DNA of 8,233 nt from Nitrososphaerales archaeon TH5893 (GTDB taxonomy: Archaea > Thermoproteota > Nitrososphaeria > Nitrososphaerales > Nitrososphaeraceae), in contig JAATVT010000140.1 of NCBI GenBank assembly GCA_014523685.1, forward strand, positions 1 to 8,233, given 5' to 3'. Shown here in pieces: positions 1 through 5,471 of this stretch. The notes beneath the pieces are model-generated. The model worked only from the letters and a program-made list of their open reading frames with translations, searched no databases and had not been told where the DNA came from. Positions within the stretch are counted from its first letter, which is position 1, and every line of letters starts with the position of its first letter. Both the position numbers and the translations under genes were made by a program.

Positions 1-168
1 ATAAATGATATAACCCTCAACAGAAAATGATTGAACAAATTCCTGGGCCCAAAAACAAACGAGGAAGACAAGACTACAAATGATGTATTCTAAATAAGTA
101 AGAGATTAGTACATTTCTTATGGACTATTTCACATTTCTTTTCTAGCCTTCAAAAGCTTCTCAACCGA

Positions 169-176
169 GATATAAT
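169..176 (+). promoter_or_regulatory. TATA box of the short secreted-protein gene
   Basis: GATATAAT is centred about 28 nt before the ATG at 201. That is the spacing expected for an archaeal TATA box driving a leaderless transcript. It is only about 19 nt from the upstream in-frame ATG at 192, so it favours 201 as the start. Inferred from position and composition only. Confidence 0.45.
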
Positions 177-200
177 CTGACACGTTAGGTTATGGCACAC

Positions 201-350
201 ATGAATCAAAAGTTGTTAGCGATTGCAGCTTTCGTAACTGCAGCCGCATTGACAGGAATTTTCTCAACAACTCCAATGGCAGCATATGCTGGTGGGGGAG
301 ATAGCAGCGAAACCAACACGGATCAAGATTTGAAACAAAAGAACACCTGA
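201..350 (+). CDS. Very short secreted protein, probably truncated by a premature stop
   Basis: The frame encodes 49 residues beginning MNQKLLAIAAF. A Lys and a long Ala/Leu/Ile/Val stretch are followed by TTPMAAYAGGG, a good Sec-type signal peptide with a likely AxA cleavage site near AYA. The mature part would be only about 17 residues (Ser, Thr, Asp, Gln and Lys rich, ending LKQKNT). The in-frame ATG at 192 would add MAH, but TATA spacing favours 201. The TGA at 348-350 is suspicious: the same frame continues for 17 codons (TGDSTKIRYAG...) to a TAA at 402-404. From memory, small secreted thaumarchaeal proteins carry a similar KQKNTGSGDST-like segment running through this position, so the TGA may be a GGA-to-TGA nonsense mutation. 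A T-rich terminator follows at 419-430. Function unknown; it could be an intact micro-protein or a young pseudogene. Confidence 0.6.
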   Translation: MNQKLLAIAAFVTAAALTGIFSTTPMAAYAGGGDSSETNTDQDLKQKNT

Positions 351-418
351 ACTGGTGATTCAACGAAGATTAGATACGCAGGTTATCTCCTAAAAAGGTC
401 ATAACTGCCACCAACCAC

Positions 419-430
419 TTTTTTTATTTT
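419..430 (+). terminator. T-rich terminator after the short secreted-protein gene
   Basis: Seven T, one A, then four T on the plus strand lie 68 nt after the TGA at 348-350 and 14 nt after the alternative TAA at 402-404. Archaeal RNA polymerase commonly terminates at such runs without a hairpin. The position between convergent reading frames fits. Confidence 0.5.
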
Positions 431-437
431 AATTCTG

Positions 438-709
438 TTAGATTAGACTATTTAGCCTCAAAGCTTTCTCCGCTTTCTCCCTTTCAGATTTCAAGTTCTT
501 TTGAATAGCAGAAGTACCCTTCAACTTTTTGATAGGGTCATCACGCTTTAGCCGCTTTATTGGTATTGTCGGCTTTGCCTTGTTTCCTGTTGGTGGTGAT
601 ATTGGAAATAATGTAGGCCCATTACTGGTACGATCATTATCGTTAACTTCAAACCTTTAGTTGTCCTATCTTTCTGTACTTCTGCAGTGAATGTTTTACC
701 TGTATGCAT
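438..709 (-). pseudogene. Frameshifted lysine-rich small protein
   Basis: Reading the minus strand from ATG at 709, the frame gives MHTGKTFTAEVQKDRTTK and then loses coherence. From 656 down to the TAA at 438-440 the next frame is open for 72 codons and reads as plausible protein: an acidic start (RFEVNDND), a Pro-rich middle (PTLFPISPPTG) and a Lys/Arg-rich, helix-like end (KNLKSEREKAEKALR). One extra A in the AAA run at 656-658 would join both parts into a protein of about 90 residues. The second frame has no ATG of its own. This therefore looks like a gene broken by a one-base deletion in a homopolymer, or a sequencing error there. A TTG start at 742 is also possible. I do not recognise the family and see no clear promoter. 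Confidence 0.4.
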
Positions 710-836
710 CTTCCCACCCTTCCTTGATCTTGCCTGATTCAAATTGATAAATATCTATTCCAAAGGTCCCAAACTCTTCATGAACCTGTGGAAGGCCAAT
801 AAAGCCGCCTGACTTGCGAGTAAAAGAAAGGAGGTA
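696..836 (-). pseudogene. SnoaL-like (ester cyclase/NTF2-fold) gene remnant
   Basis: On the minus strand a 46-codon frame without a start reads ...GGFIGLPQVHEEFG, then TFGIDIYQFESGKIKEGW, then EDAYR and a stop. The block G-F-x-G-[IL]-P followed by GIDIYxFExGKIxExW is the hallmark of the C-terminal half of SnoaL-like polyketide-cyclase or ester-cyclase proteins, where GKIxExW is a late strand. Full-length members are about 130 residues, so the N-terminal two thirds are missing. The upstream edge is a TGA at 837-839 and no ATG is available. The remnant overlaps the 5' flank of the beta-helix gene and, in another frame, the start of the lysine-rich broken gene. Substrate cannot be inferred; such proteins are small alpha+beta-barrel enzymes or binding proteins. 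Recognition is by pattern only. Confidence 0.45.
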
Positions 837-866
837 TCAGAACGCATTTGATCAGCGAACAAAACA

Positions 867-874
867 TTTTATCG
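867..874 (+). promoter_or_regulatory. TATA box of the beta-helix protein gene
   Basis: TTTTATCG is centred about 27.5 nt before ATG 898, the spacing for a leaderless archaeal transcript. It supports 898 rather than the upstream in-frame TTG at 814 as the translation start. Confidence 0.45.
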
Positions 875-897
875 AACCCGACTCCAAGATATCAAAA

Positions 898-1683
898 ATG
901 AATCTGAAGTCGCTTTTTTCTGCGTTGGTGACTGTGCTGATTGCTATCGCTTTATTTATCTCTCAGTCTTCAGCTATTAGAGTGCAAGGTCAGGAGGTGG
1001 AAACCATCCCGGATCAACGACAACAGGTGAGTTGTGGAAGTGTTATCACCGGAACGGTCACCCTTAGTGGAAATCTGAACTGTAATCATGACGGCCTTAT
1101 CATAGGAGAAGACTCTACAACGATTAATTTAAATGGTTTTCAGATACGTGGTCCGGGTATCGATAACTCAAAAATAGGAATCGCAGTCTCCGAAGACAAT
1201 GTCAAGATTGTGGGACCAGGGGTTATTAGCGGTTTTCAGGCGGGAATCTTAGTCACCGGTGCTAATGGGTTTTCAGTCAGCTCGGTCGTATTGCAAAATA
1301 ACGAGGTGGGGATTCTCCTTACTGGTGCCGACTCGTTGTCTGTGGAGGAAAATAATCTGAAGAACAACTTGGTAGGTGTGACTGCTCATTCTTCTAACAG
1401 CCTAGATATTTCAGACAACCTTATGACCAAAAATGCCCTGGCCGGAGTTTTACTATTAAATACCGACGAATCTTCTGTAAGTAGTAACAATATTCAAGGA
1501 AGTCAAAAGGGAATATTCTTGGACTCACAAAGTGCCGAAAACACTGTCCAAATGAATATCGTACGTTACAATATAGTCGGCCTGGATAACGCTAACGGAT
1601 TAGCACCAGTTTCAAATAAAAATACATTCTCGACCAATTTATGCGGTACAAGCAGTCCAAGTGGATTGTGTACTGGCAATTAG
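898..1683 (+). CDS. Secreted right-handed parallel beta-helix protein
   Basis: A 261-residue protein. Residues 1-26 (MNLKSLF, then a hydrophobic run VTVLIAIALF and SQSSAI) form a Sec signal peptide. From Cys46 the pattern CGSVITGTVTLSGNLNC (46-62), then GLIIGEDSTTINLNG, is the usual opening of NosD/PbH1-type right-handed beta-helix proteins. Regular coils of about 22-24 residues follow to about 240, with repeated Ile/Val-Gly-Ile/Val and Asn-Asn rungs (VGILLTG, NNLKNNLVGV, AGVLLLNTD, KGIFLDS). A C-terminal cap has Cys249 and Cys258; with Cys46 and Cys62 this suggests two disulphides in an exported protein. No transmembrane segment or cell-wall anchor is seen after the helix. The fold is shared by carbohydrate-active enzymes and by binding proteins, but no catalytic residues can be assigned, so a specific activity is not claimed. 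Such surface proteins are frequent in Nitrososphaera-type archaea. The start is chosen from the signal peptide and TATA spacing. The gene stands alone between decayed sequence and a long spacer. Confidence 0.88.
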   Translation: MNLKSLFSALVTVLIAIALFISQSSAIRVQGQEVETIPDQRQQVSCGSVITGTVTLSGNLNCNHDGLIIGEDSTTINLNGFQIRGPGIDNSKIGIAVSEDNVKIVGPGVISGFQAGILVTGANGFSVSSVVLQNNEVGILLTGADSLSVEENNLKNNLVGVTAHSSNSLDISDNLMTKNALAGVLLLNTDESSVSSNNIQGSQKGIFLDSQSAENTVQMNIVRYNIVGLDNANGLAPVSNKNTFSTNLCGTSSPSGLCTGN

Positions 1684-1961
1684 TGGCGAATCAATAATAA
1701 GTAGCAGACTACGGGTCAAAGTGGCACTAAGCAAGTGCAGAATTAATAAATGCTGCTAAAAGACTCAACGCCCTCTAGGCTGAATGGTTTTCCTAAACCA
1801 TCATGACCTATAATCACGGTAATGAAATGAACACAAGGCAACTTGGAAAAATTCATTATTATTCTTGGTCTCACTTTCAACCTTTATGATCTCTGCAGCT
1901 TCATCGTAACAGTCTTCTATCACGGACCTTATCAATCATAGTCATTATAATATCGAAGTAC

Positions 1962-1969
1962 CTTTAAGC
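1962..1969 (+). promoter_or_regulatory. Possible TATA box upstream of the candidate RNA
   Basis: CTTTAAGC is preceded by a purine-rich CGAAGTA resembling an archaeal TFB-recognition element. Its centre lies about 26 nt before 1992, just ahead of the first long hairpin (1996-2049). No ATG-initiated frame follows, so if active it would drive a non-coding transcript. Weak evidence. Confidence 0.25.
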
Positions 1970-1991
1970 TTTAACTAAATAAATCCCACAA

Positions 1992-2270
1992 AAAAAGTCG
2001 CAGGAAGACTCAGGGCGTAATCAGCTCAGTTGAGTCCAACCTGCAGACTTCGGGGAGATCTTTTGTCAAGTCAAGCAGCGGGAGTTAGCTCAAGTGCTGC
2101 CAGCATTATAAGTGATAGACATCAGTAGGGAGAGGGAGGAGATAGCTAATATAGCTGATTTGCGAAATATGTTCAGACCACATACGAACGTAGGAGCCTG
2201 CACGATTGGCGTGGTTGCAATTCCGGATGTCCGGTAACCAAAACCTACTGTCTGGTTAAGTTTCAATTTT
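1992..2270 (+). ncRNA. Candidate structured non-coding RNA
   Basis: About 280 nt with no open frame but several nested helices. At 1996-2049, AGTC (1996-1999) and GCAGG (2000-2004) pair with CCTGC (2040-2044) and GACT (2046-2049) around one bulged A. After an AA/CAA internal loop, GACTCA (2007-2012) pairs with TGAGTC (2031-2036), giving 15 base pairs around an 18-nt loop. A second hairpin pairs GCAGC (2075-2079) with GCTGC (2096-2100). A third pairs TGGTT (2212-2216) with AACCA (2236-2240) around CCGG/CCGG. A T-rich stretch at 2261-2270 could end it. I looked for the conserved cores of RNase P RNA (GAGGAAAGTCC, ACAGAA) and SRP RNA helix 8 and found neither, nor a complete tRNA. Identity and ends are unknown, and the helices could also be chance or relics in degraded DNA. 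Confidence 0.25.
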
Positions 2271-2362
2271 ACGATATTATGCTCAGATTATTTATGCGTC
2301 AATAAAAATAGTCTAACGGGGTTTTCAACGGTATTATTTTATGATATAATGGGACGGGCTCT

Positions 2363-2386
2363 GGATATATACTCTTATTATAATAA
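2363..2386 (+). promoter_or_regulatory. lipA promoter, two overlapping TATA candidates
   Basis: Two AT-rich elements precede lipA. GGATATATAC (2363-2372) is about 37 nt before ATG 2405 and would give a leader of roughly 10 nt. The perfect palindrome TTATTATAATAA (2375-2386) is centred about 24.5 nt before the ATG and would give an essentially leaderless mRNA. I cannot choose between them from sequence. Confidence 0.4.
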
Positions 2387-2404
2387 ATTGGCCTACTCTC
2401 TAGG

Positions 2405-3283
2405 ATGACATATTCAGCGGACCTACGGGGAAAACCTGAATGGATCAAACTAAAGCTCCCATCTGGACCGATGTATACGAATGTGAAGAAAACGCTAGGT
2501 TCTCTTGAGCTAAATACTGTATGCAAAGAGGCTAGGTGTCCTAACCTGTCTGAGTGTTGGGGAATGGGGACCGCTACTATTATGATTATGGGAAGCATAT
2601 GCAGTAGGGGGTGTAGGTTCTGTTCTGTCAATAGTGGGAAGCCAGGATTGCTAGATTCCCGGGAGCCTGAAAAAGTTGCCATTGCAATTAGTGAATTGGG
2701 GTTGAGGTATGTAGTAATTACATCTGTCTGCAGGGATGATTTGGTCGATGGGGGAGCAGATCATTTTGCTGAAACGATAAGAAAGATCCGCTTGAATTGC
2801 CCTAATACAATATTAGAAGCTCTAATCCCAGACTTTCAAGGAAATAGAGACTCTTTGAATAAGATAGTAAAAGCTCGCCCGCGAGTTATAAGTCATAATA
2901 TTGAAACTGTAGCAAGGCTTTCGTCTAAGGTAAGGGATTTTAGAGCTTCTTACAAACAGTCTCTCATGGTTCTTCAAGCAATCAATGAATTTGATCCTGT
3001 AATTTATACGAAGTCTTCTTTGATGCTAGGACTAGGTGAGACCGAACAGGAAGTCATCGAGACAATGAAAGACCTAAGATCAAGAAAAGTTAGCGTACTC
3101 ACAATAGGTCAATATTTGCAACCAAGCTTAAGGCACATGCCAGTTACAGAGTACATTACTTCTGAACAGTTCGATTGGTTTGCAGAAGAAGCAAGACAAA
3201 TCGGATTTTCCTATGTTGCTTCGGGTTCGATGGTTAGAAGCTCATATAAGGCAGGAGAATTTTTTCTTAAGCAATCGGGCTGA
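2405..3283 (+). CDS. lipA: Lipoyl synthase
   Basis: LipA is a radical SAM enzyme that inserts two sulphur atoms at C6 and C8 of an octanoyl chain bound to a lipoyl-domain protein, making the lipoyl cofactor in the cytoplasm. The 292-residue protein has all the signature parts. C40-KEAR-C45-PNLSE-C51 is the CX4CX5C motif of the auxiliary, sacrificed [4Fe-4S] cluster. C66-SRG-C70-RF-C73 is the CX3CX2C radical SAM motif. A TIM-barrel core contains LEALIPDFQGN (137-147), HNIETV (164-169) and SSLMLGLGE (204-212). The C-terminal RSSY (278-281) carries the conserved serine that ligates the auxiliary cluster. Length fits the family (about 290-320). The start at 2405 is supported by the TATA candidates and a complete N-terminus (WIKLKLPSG). 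No octanoyltransferase, lipoate ligase or lipoyl-domain gene is in the window. A 33-codon frame starts three bases after the stop but is not recognisable. Confidence 0.97.
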   Translation: MTYSADLRGKPEWIKLKLPSGPMYTNVKKTLGSLELNTVCKEARCPNLSECWGMGTATIMIMGSICSRGCRFCSVNSGKPGLLDSREPEKVAIAISELGLRYVVITSVCRDDLVDGGADHFAETIRKIRLNCPNTILEALIPDFQGNRDSLNKIVKARPRVISHNIETVARLSSKVRDFRASYKQSLMVLQAINEFDPVIYTKSSLMLGLGETEQEVIETMKDLRSRKVSVLTIGQYLQPSLRHMPVTEYITSEQFDWFAEEARQIGFSYVASGSMVRSSYKAGEFFLKQSG

Positions 3284-3390
3284 TAATGTTGACGGCTACT
3301 ATCATCGGTAATGGGGGTCTAATGAACGACCGTCCTCTGAGCAAACTAATCCTAAATCCAATAATTTCTAGCAATTTGGAGTTGTAGGAA

Positions 3391-3758
3391 TTAACGGTTT
3401 CGTTTCATTGTATTCATTTTAATATACTCACTACATGTGTGTATCACTGAGTCCTTGCTGTTTTCATATTTCGGACTCCATCTGGCGTCATTTAGCTTGG
3501 AACAATCCAACCAGAAATCGGGAACATCACCCTTCCAACCTATTCCTCAGTCTAGCGTATTTTTGAATACATTTCTTACGTTATCCCTTTTGAGTGAAAG
3601 CTGATCAATTACTATTTGGGCAATCTGCATGACAGTTGTTGTATCATCTGAACCAATATTGAAAAACCTCGAATGTTACAATTTCTTGAAATCATTAGGG
3701 CATTTACTAATGAACTACCAATGAAACCTGCTCCACCTGTTATGAGCACCCTTCGCAT
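3391..3758 (-). pseudogene. NAD-dependent NDP-sugar epimerase/dehydratase, internally deleted pseudogene
   Basis: The minus strand from ATG at 3758 encodes MRRVLITGGAGFIGSSLVNAL, the first beta strand and the GxxGxxG NAD-binding turn of an extended short-chain dehydrogenase (GalE or RmlB-like). The next recognisable protein, one frame over from about 3672 down to 3391, is the family's C-terminus: FNIGSDDTTTVMQIAQIVID, then a stop at 3547-3549, then GWKGDVPDFWLDCSKLND and ARWSPKY. FNIGS and GWKGDVP...D-S-K are typical of the substrate-binding C-terminal region. About 200 or more central residues, including the YxxxK catalytic site, are gone; only 368 nt remain of an expected 900 or so. The TGA sits where family members often have Arg, consistent with CGA-to-TGA. 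Deletion, frame change and nonsense codon together show a dead gene. It probably once supplied nucleotide sugars for surface glycans. Confidence 0.85.
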
Positions 3759-4010
3759 TACTTGGACTATGAGAGTGGTTCCCACTTAATACCCTACTTG
3801 GAATTTAGATACATGATTAAACCGTTCATTGTTATATCTCATTTATATCCAAGTGGAGTAGGAATATGGAGTTTCAAAATTGCAAAGGTTACCTAATTGC
3901 GTTAATGTCATTGCATCTGAATGGGTTAAACAACGAAAAAGACGGTACTGAAAATTTCCATAATCTTCATATGTGTTTCCTTTAGAGGCGACAATTGTTT
4001 TTCTTAGAAT
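3759..4010. other. Spacer between the epimerase pseudogene and the NUDIX gene
   Basis: No firm gene. A plus-strand frame from ATG 3866 to TAG 3985 encodes 39 residues (MEFQNCKGYLIALMSL...). A TATA-like ATTTATATCC lies at 3841-3850, only about 21 nt before that ATG, and a TTTTTCTT run follows at 3997-4004. Function and reality are uncertain. A seven-base inverted repeat ACTTGGA (3796-3802)/TCCAAGT (3848-3854) flanks the AT-rich segment. The minus-strand side would be the upstream region of the dead epimerase, with a possible TATA near 3845. Confidence 0.3.
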
Positions 4011-4496
4011 TTACTTTTCGTTAAAATTATTAGGGATACCGGGATATACCTTATCCAGAGCCTCTTTGAGTTTGGGAACTGTGTCATAATTTTCAATTTC
4101 CTTAGGATTTACCCATTTATACTGATCGTGTTCCCAGTCTAAGTTAACAGTATTATTGGTTGTACGGACATAAAATGGATGAACAACCCATGTAATAATA
4201 TCTGGACTCATGTTATCAGCGGCTTCCAGAGTGCTACCCTCTCTTAAAACCTGAACGCTCTTGTTCGTTAGCCCAGTTTCCTCCTCAATTTCTTTAAGAG
4301 CTCTTACTAGAGGCCTTTCATATGCCTCGATATATCCGCTCACTCCAGCCCATTTACCCTTCATAGTTTTCACTCTTTGGCTACGTCTTAAAAGTAGCAC
4401 CTTGCCCTTATATTCTATGAAGGCTGTAACAATATTATTTCTTATTTTAGCCCTATTGTAAGATTCGCTTTGAGGCATTGCTTGCCTAGTTGACAT
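4011..4496 (-). CDS. NUDIX hydrolase
   Basis: A 161-residue single-domain NUDIX protein, a cytoplasmic Mg-dependent enzyme class that hydrolyses nucleoside diphosphates linked to another moiety. The NUDIX box is at 54-76: G54-x5-E60-x7-K68-E69-I-E-E72-E73-T-G75-L. The metal-binding glutamates are present, but the usual Arg of the RE pair is Lys68. Before it, NIVTAFIEYKGKVLLLRRS (21-39) forms the first strands and KWAGVSGYIE (48-57) leads into the box. After it, WVVHPFYV (103-110) and DQYKWVNPKEI (124-134) are strands and the helix start common in MutT-like members. Substrate cannot be told. It is in the same direction as dtdA, 57 nt downstream, so co-transcription is possible. A palindromic TATA-like element in that gap is only about 20 nt from ATG 4496 but about 37 nt from the in-frame ATG 4478 (Met7), so the true start may be 4478. 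Confidence 0.93.
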   Translation of the reverse strand: MSTRQAMPQSESYNRAKIRNNIVTAFIEYKGKVLLLRRSQRVKTMKGKWAGVSGYIEAYERPLVRALKEIEEETGLTNKSVQVLREGSTLEAADNMSPDIITWVVHPFYVRTTNNTVNLDWEHDQYKWVNPKEIENYDTVPKLKEALDKVYPGIPNNFNEK

Positions 4497-4509
4497 TGTG
4501 ATATCAAAC

Positions 4510-4521
4510 TAGATATATCTA
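4510..4521 (-). promoter_or_regulatory. Palindromic TATA-like element before the NUDIX gene
   Basis: TAGATATATCTA is a perfect 12-bp palindrome in the dtdA-NUDIX gap. As a TATA box it would place a minus-strand start site near 4489, inside the first codons of the longer NUDIX frame, which would favour Met7 (4478) as start. It may be fortuitous in AT-rich DNA. Confidence 0.3.
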
Positions 4522-4553
4522 CTGTTTCTCCACTTACAACAAATTTCTTTCCA

Positions 4554-5438
4554 TTACAATTCTAATAGCCCTAGGTTTTTTTTATCGATCAATTCCAAGA
4601 TTCTGTTCTTCTCCTTTCCTAGACCTTTTCGGTCGACTATCCCATGTGTTACCCTTTCAAAGCTTTTTGAAATCATTTGGTCTATCATGGAGTCATCAAC
4701 CGATTTTAAGTTGTGTCGGGGCGCAACTGCAGCGAGTCCAAATTCGGACTCTAAGAGTATCTGGTTGAATTTCTTAGGATAGTGCGTTCCTCCTAAGGCT
4801 ATCCCCACATTCCTGCATCTAGTTTTTGCGGTTTTTCTAGTTAATATGGATATCAGAATGTCACAGACAACAGAGGCCGCCCGTGTATCAGCCCATTGTT
4901 TTTCAGTCGAACCAATTTCAATGAAAAGTAATGGCTTTTTGAGAGACGTAGGTCCATGATGGGTAGCTTCGATAGTTATCTCGTAATCAAGAACAGATGA
5001 TCGATTATTGTTAATTTCTTTGATGAATTGTTTTTGAAGATAAGGATAGCAAATCCCAAGTTCCCTTGGAAACCCACCATATTGATTATTTTCGGTAAAG
5101 TTTCCTGTAAAATGACAAGTCAATGTAGGAATACCGCTTTCAGAACTATGTCGTGATAAGAAAATAAAAGCCTCAGAATCAGGGAATAACTTATCCAGGT
5201 TGTCCAGATGTAGAAGTGATTTATTGTGAGAAACATAAAGTTCCATATTTGCAAACGCGTACGAATCATAGGGTACACAGTTTTCCTTCGCGACTGGAGT
5301 TTCATGATTACGTAGGTGATTTGCACTCTGGCTCCTGTAACTAATGTTTTCATTTCTGATAAAACCTATTCGGTTAACAAGGTATTCAGCCATAAGGTTG
5401 CTTGCTGGATCTCTTTTTGATGCTACAAGCGTATACAT
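4554..5438 (-). CDS. dtdA: D-aminoacyl-tRNA deacylase, archaeal type
   Basis: DtdA hydrolyses D-aminoacyl-tRNAs such as D-Tyr-tRNA, recycling the tRNA and keeping D-amino acids out of proteins. It is the archaeal and plant zinc-dependent form, unrelated to bacterial DTD1. The 294-residue product shows the family landmarks in order: TLVASKRDPAS (3-13), FLSRHSSESGIPTLTCHFTG (93-112), the metal-site block EATHHGPTS (157-165), FIEIGSTEKQWAD (172-184), ALGGTHYPKKF (214-224) and VAPRHNL (238-244). The His of the THHGP and GTHYP blocks are probable metal or catalytic residues by analogy. Length is normal for the family (about 260-300). The start ATG 5438 gives the conserved N-terminal strand; a TATA palindrome lies 39 nt upstream, shared with divergent spt5. 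A NUDIX hydrolase gene follows in the same direction. Confidence 0.95.
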   Translation of the reverse strand: MYTLVASKRDPASNLMAEYLVNRIGFIRNENISYRSQSANHLRNHETPVAKENCVPYDSYAFANMELYVSHNKSLLHLDNLDKLFPDSEAFIFLSRHSSESGIPTLTCHFTGNFTENNQYGGFPRELGICYPYLQKQFIKEINNNRSSVLDYEITIEATHHGPTSLKKPLLFIEIGSTEKQWADTRAASVVCDILISILTRKTAKTRCRNVGIALGGTHYPKKFNQILLESEFGLAAVAPRHNLKSVDDSMIDQMISKSFERVTHGIVDRKGLGKEKNRILELIDKKNLGLLEL

Positions 5439-5471
5439 GCTTCTAATACATGTTTGCCGAGATGCTAAGTA

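Larger units (their letters stand above)
1684..2404. other. 721-nt gene-poor spacer with hairpins
   Basis: No convincing protein gene lies between the beta-helix gene and lipA. The first 120 nt hold three small perfect hairpins: GTAG/CTAC at 1701-1712, GCACT/AGTGC at 1724-1738 and a seven-base-pair ATGGTTT/AAACCAT with a TCCT loop at 1784-1801. The last could act in termination or as a binding site. On the minus strand 1801-1935 is open for 44 codons from a TTG but has no recognisable motif. The right part (about 1992-2270) is described as a candidate RNA, and the final 50 nt contain the lipA promoter. Confidence 0.5.

Noticed and set aside
112..140. Short direct repeat ACATTTCTT at about 112 and 132
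   Set aside because: Nine bases in AT-rich DNA can recur by chance, and nothing else links it to an array or attachment site.
814..897. Upstream extension of the beta-helix frame from a TTG at 814
   Set aside because: The added 28 residues are charged and would bury the signal peptide internally. They overlap the TATA box and the SnoaL-like remnant on the other strand. ATG 898 gives a clean signal peptide.
1801..1935. 44-codon minus-strand frame with a TTG start (…EDCYDEAAEIIKVESE…)
   Set aside because: It faintly resembles the N-terminus of an acetyltransferase, but has no ATG, no properly spaced promoter and no diagnostic motif. It could be a remnant but cannot be supported.
2013..2100. 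tRNA-like strings (GCTCAGTT near 2023, TTAGCTCAAGT near 2085)
   Set aside because: They resemble D-arm sequence, but there is no matching acceptor stem, anticodon arm or T-arm at proper distances on either strand.
2299..2682. 127-codon minus-strand open frame opposite the start of lipA
   Set aside because: It is antisense to conserved lipA codons, including the cysteine motifs, and has no family features. It is a shadow frame.
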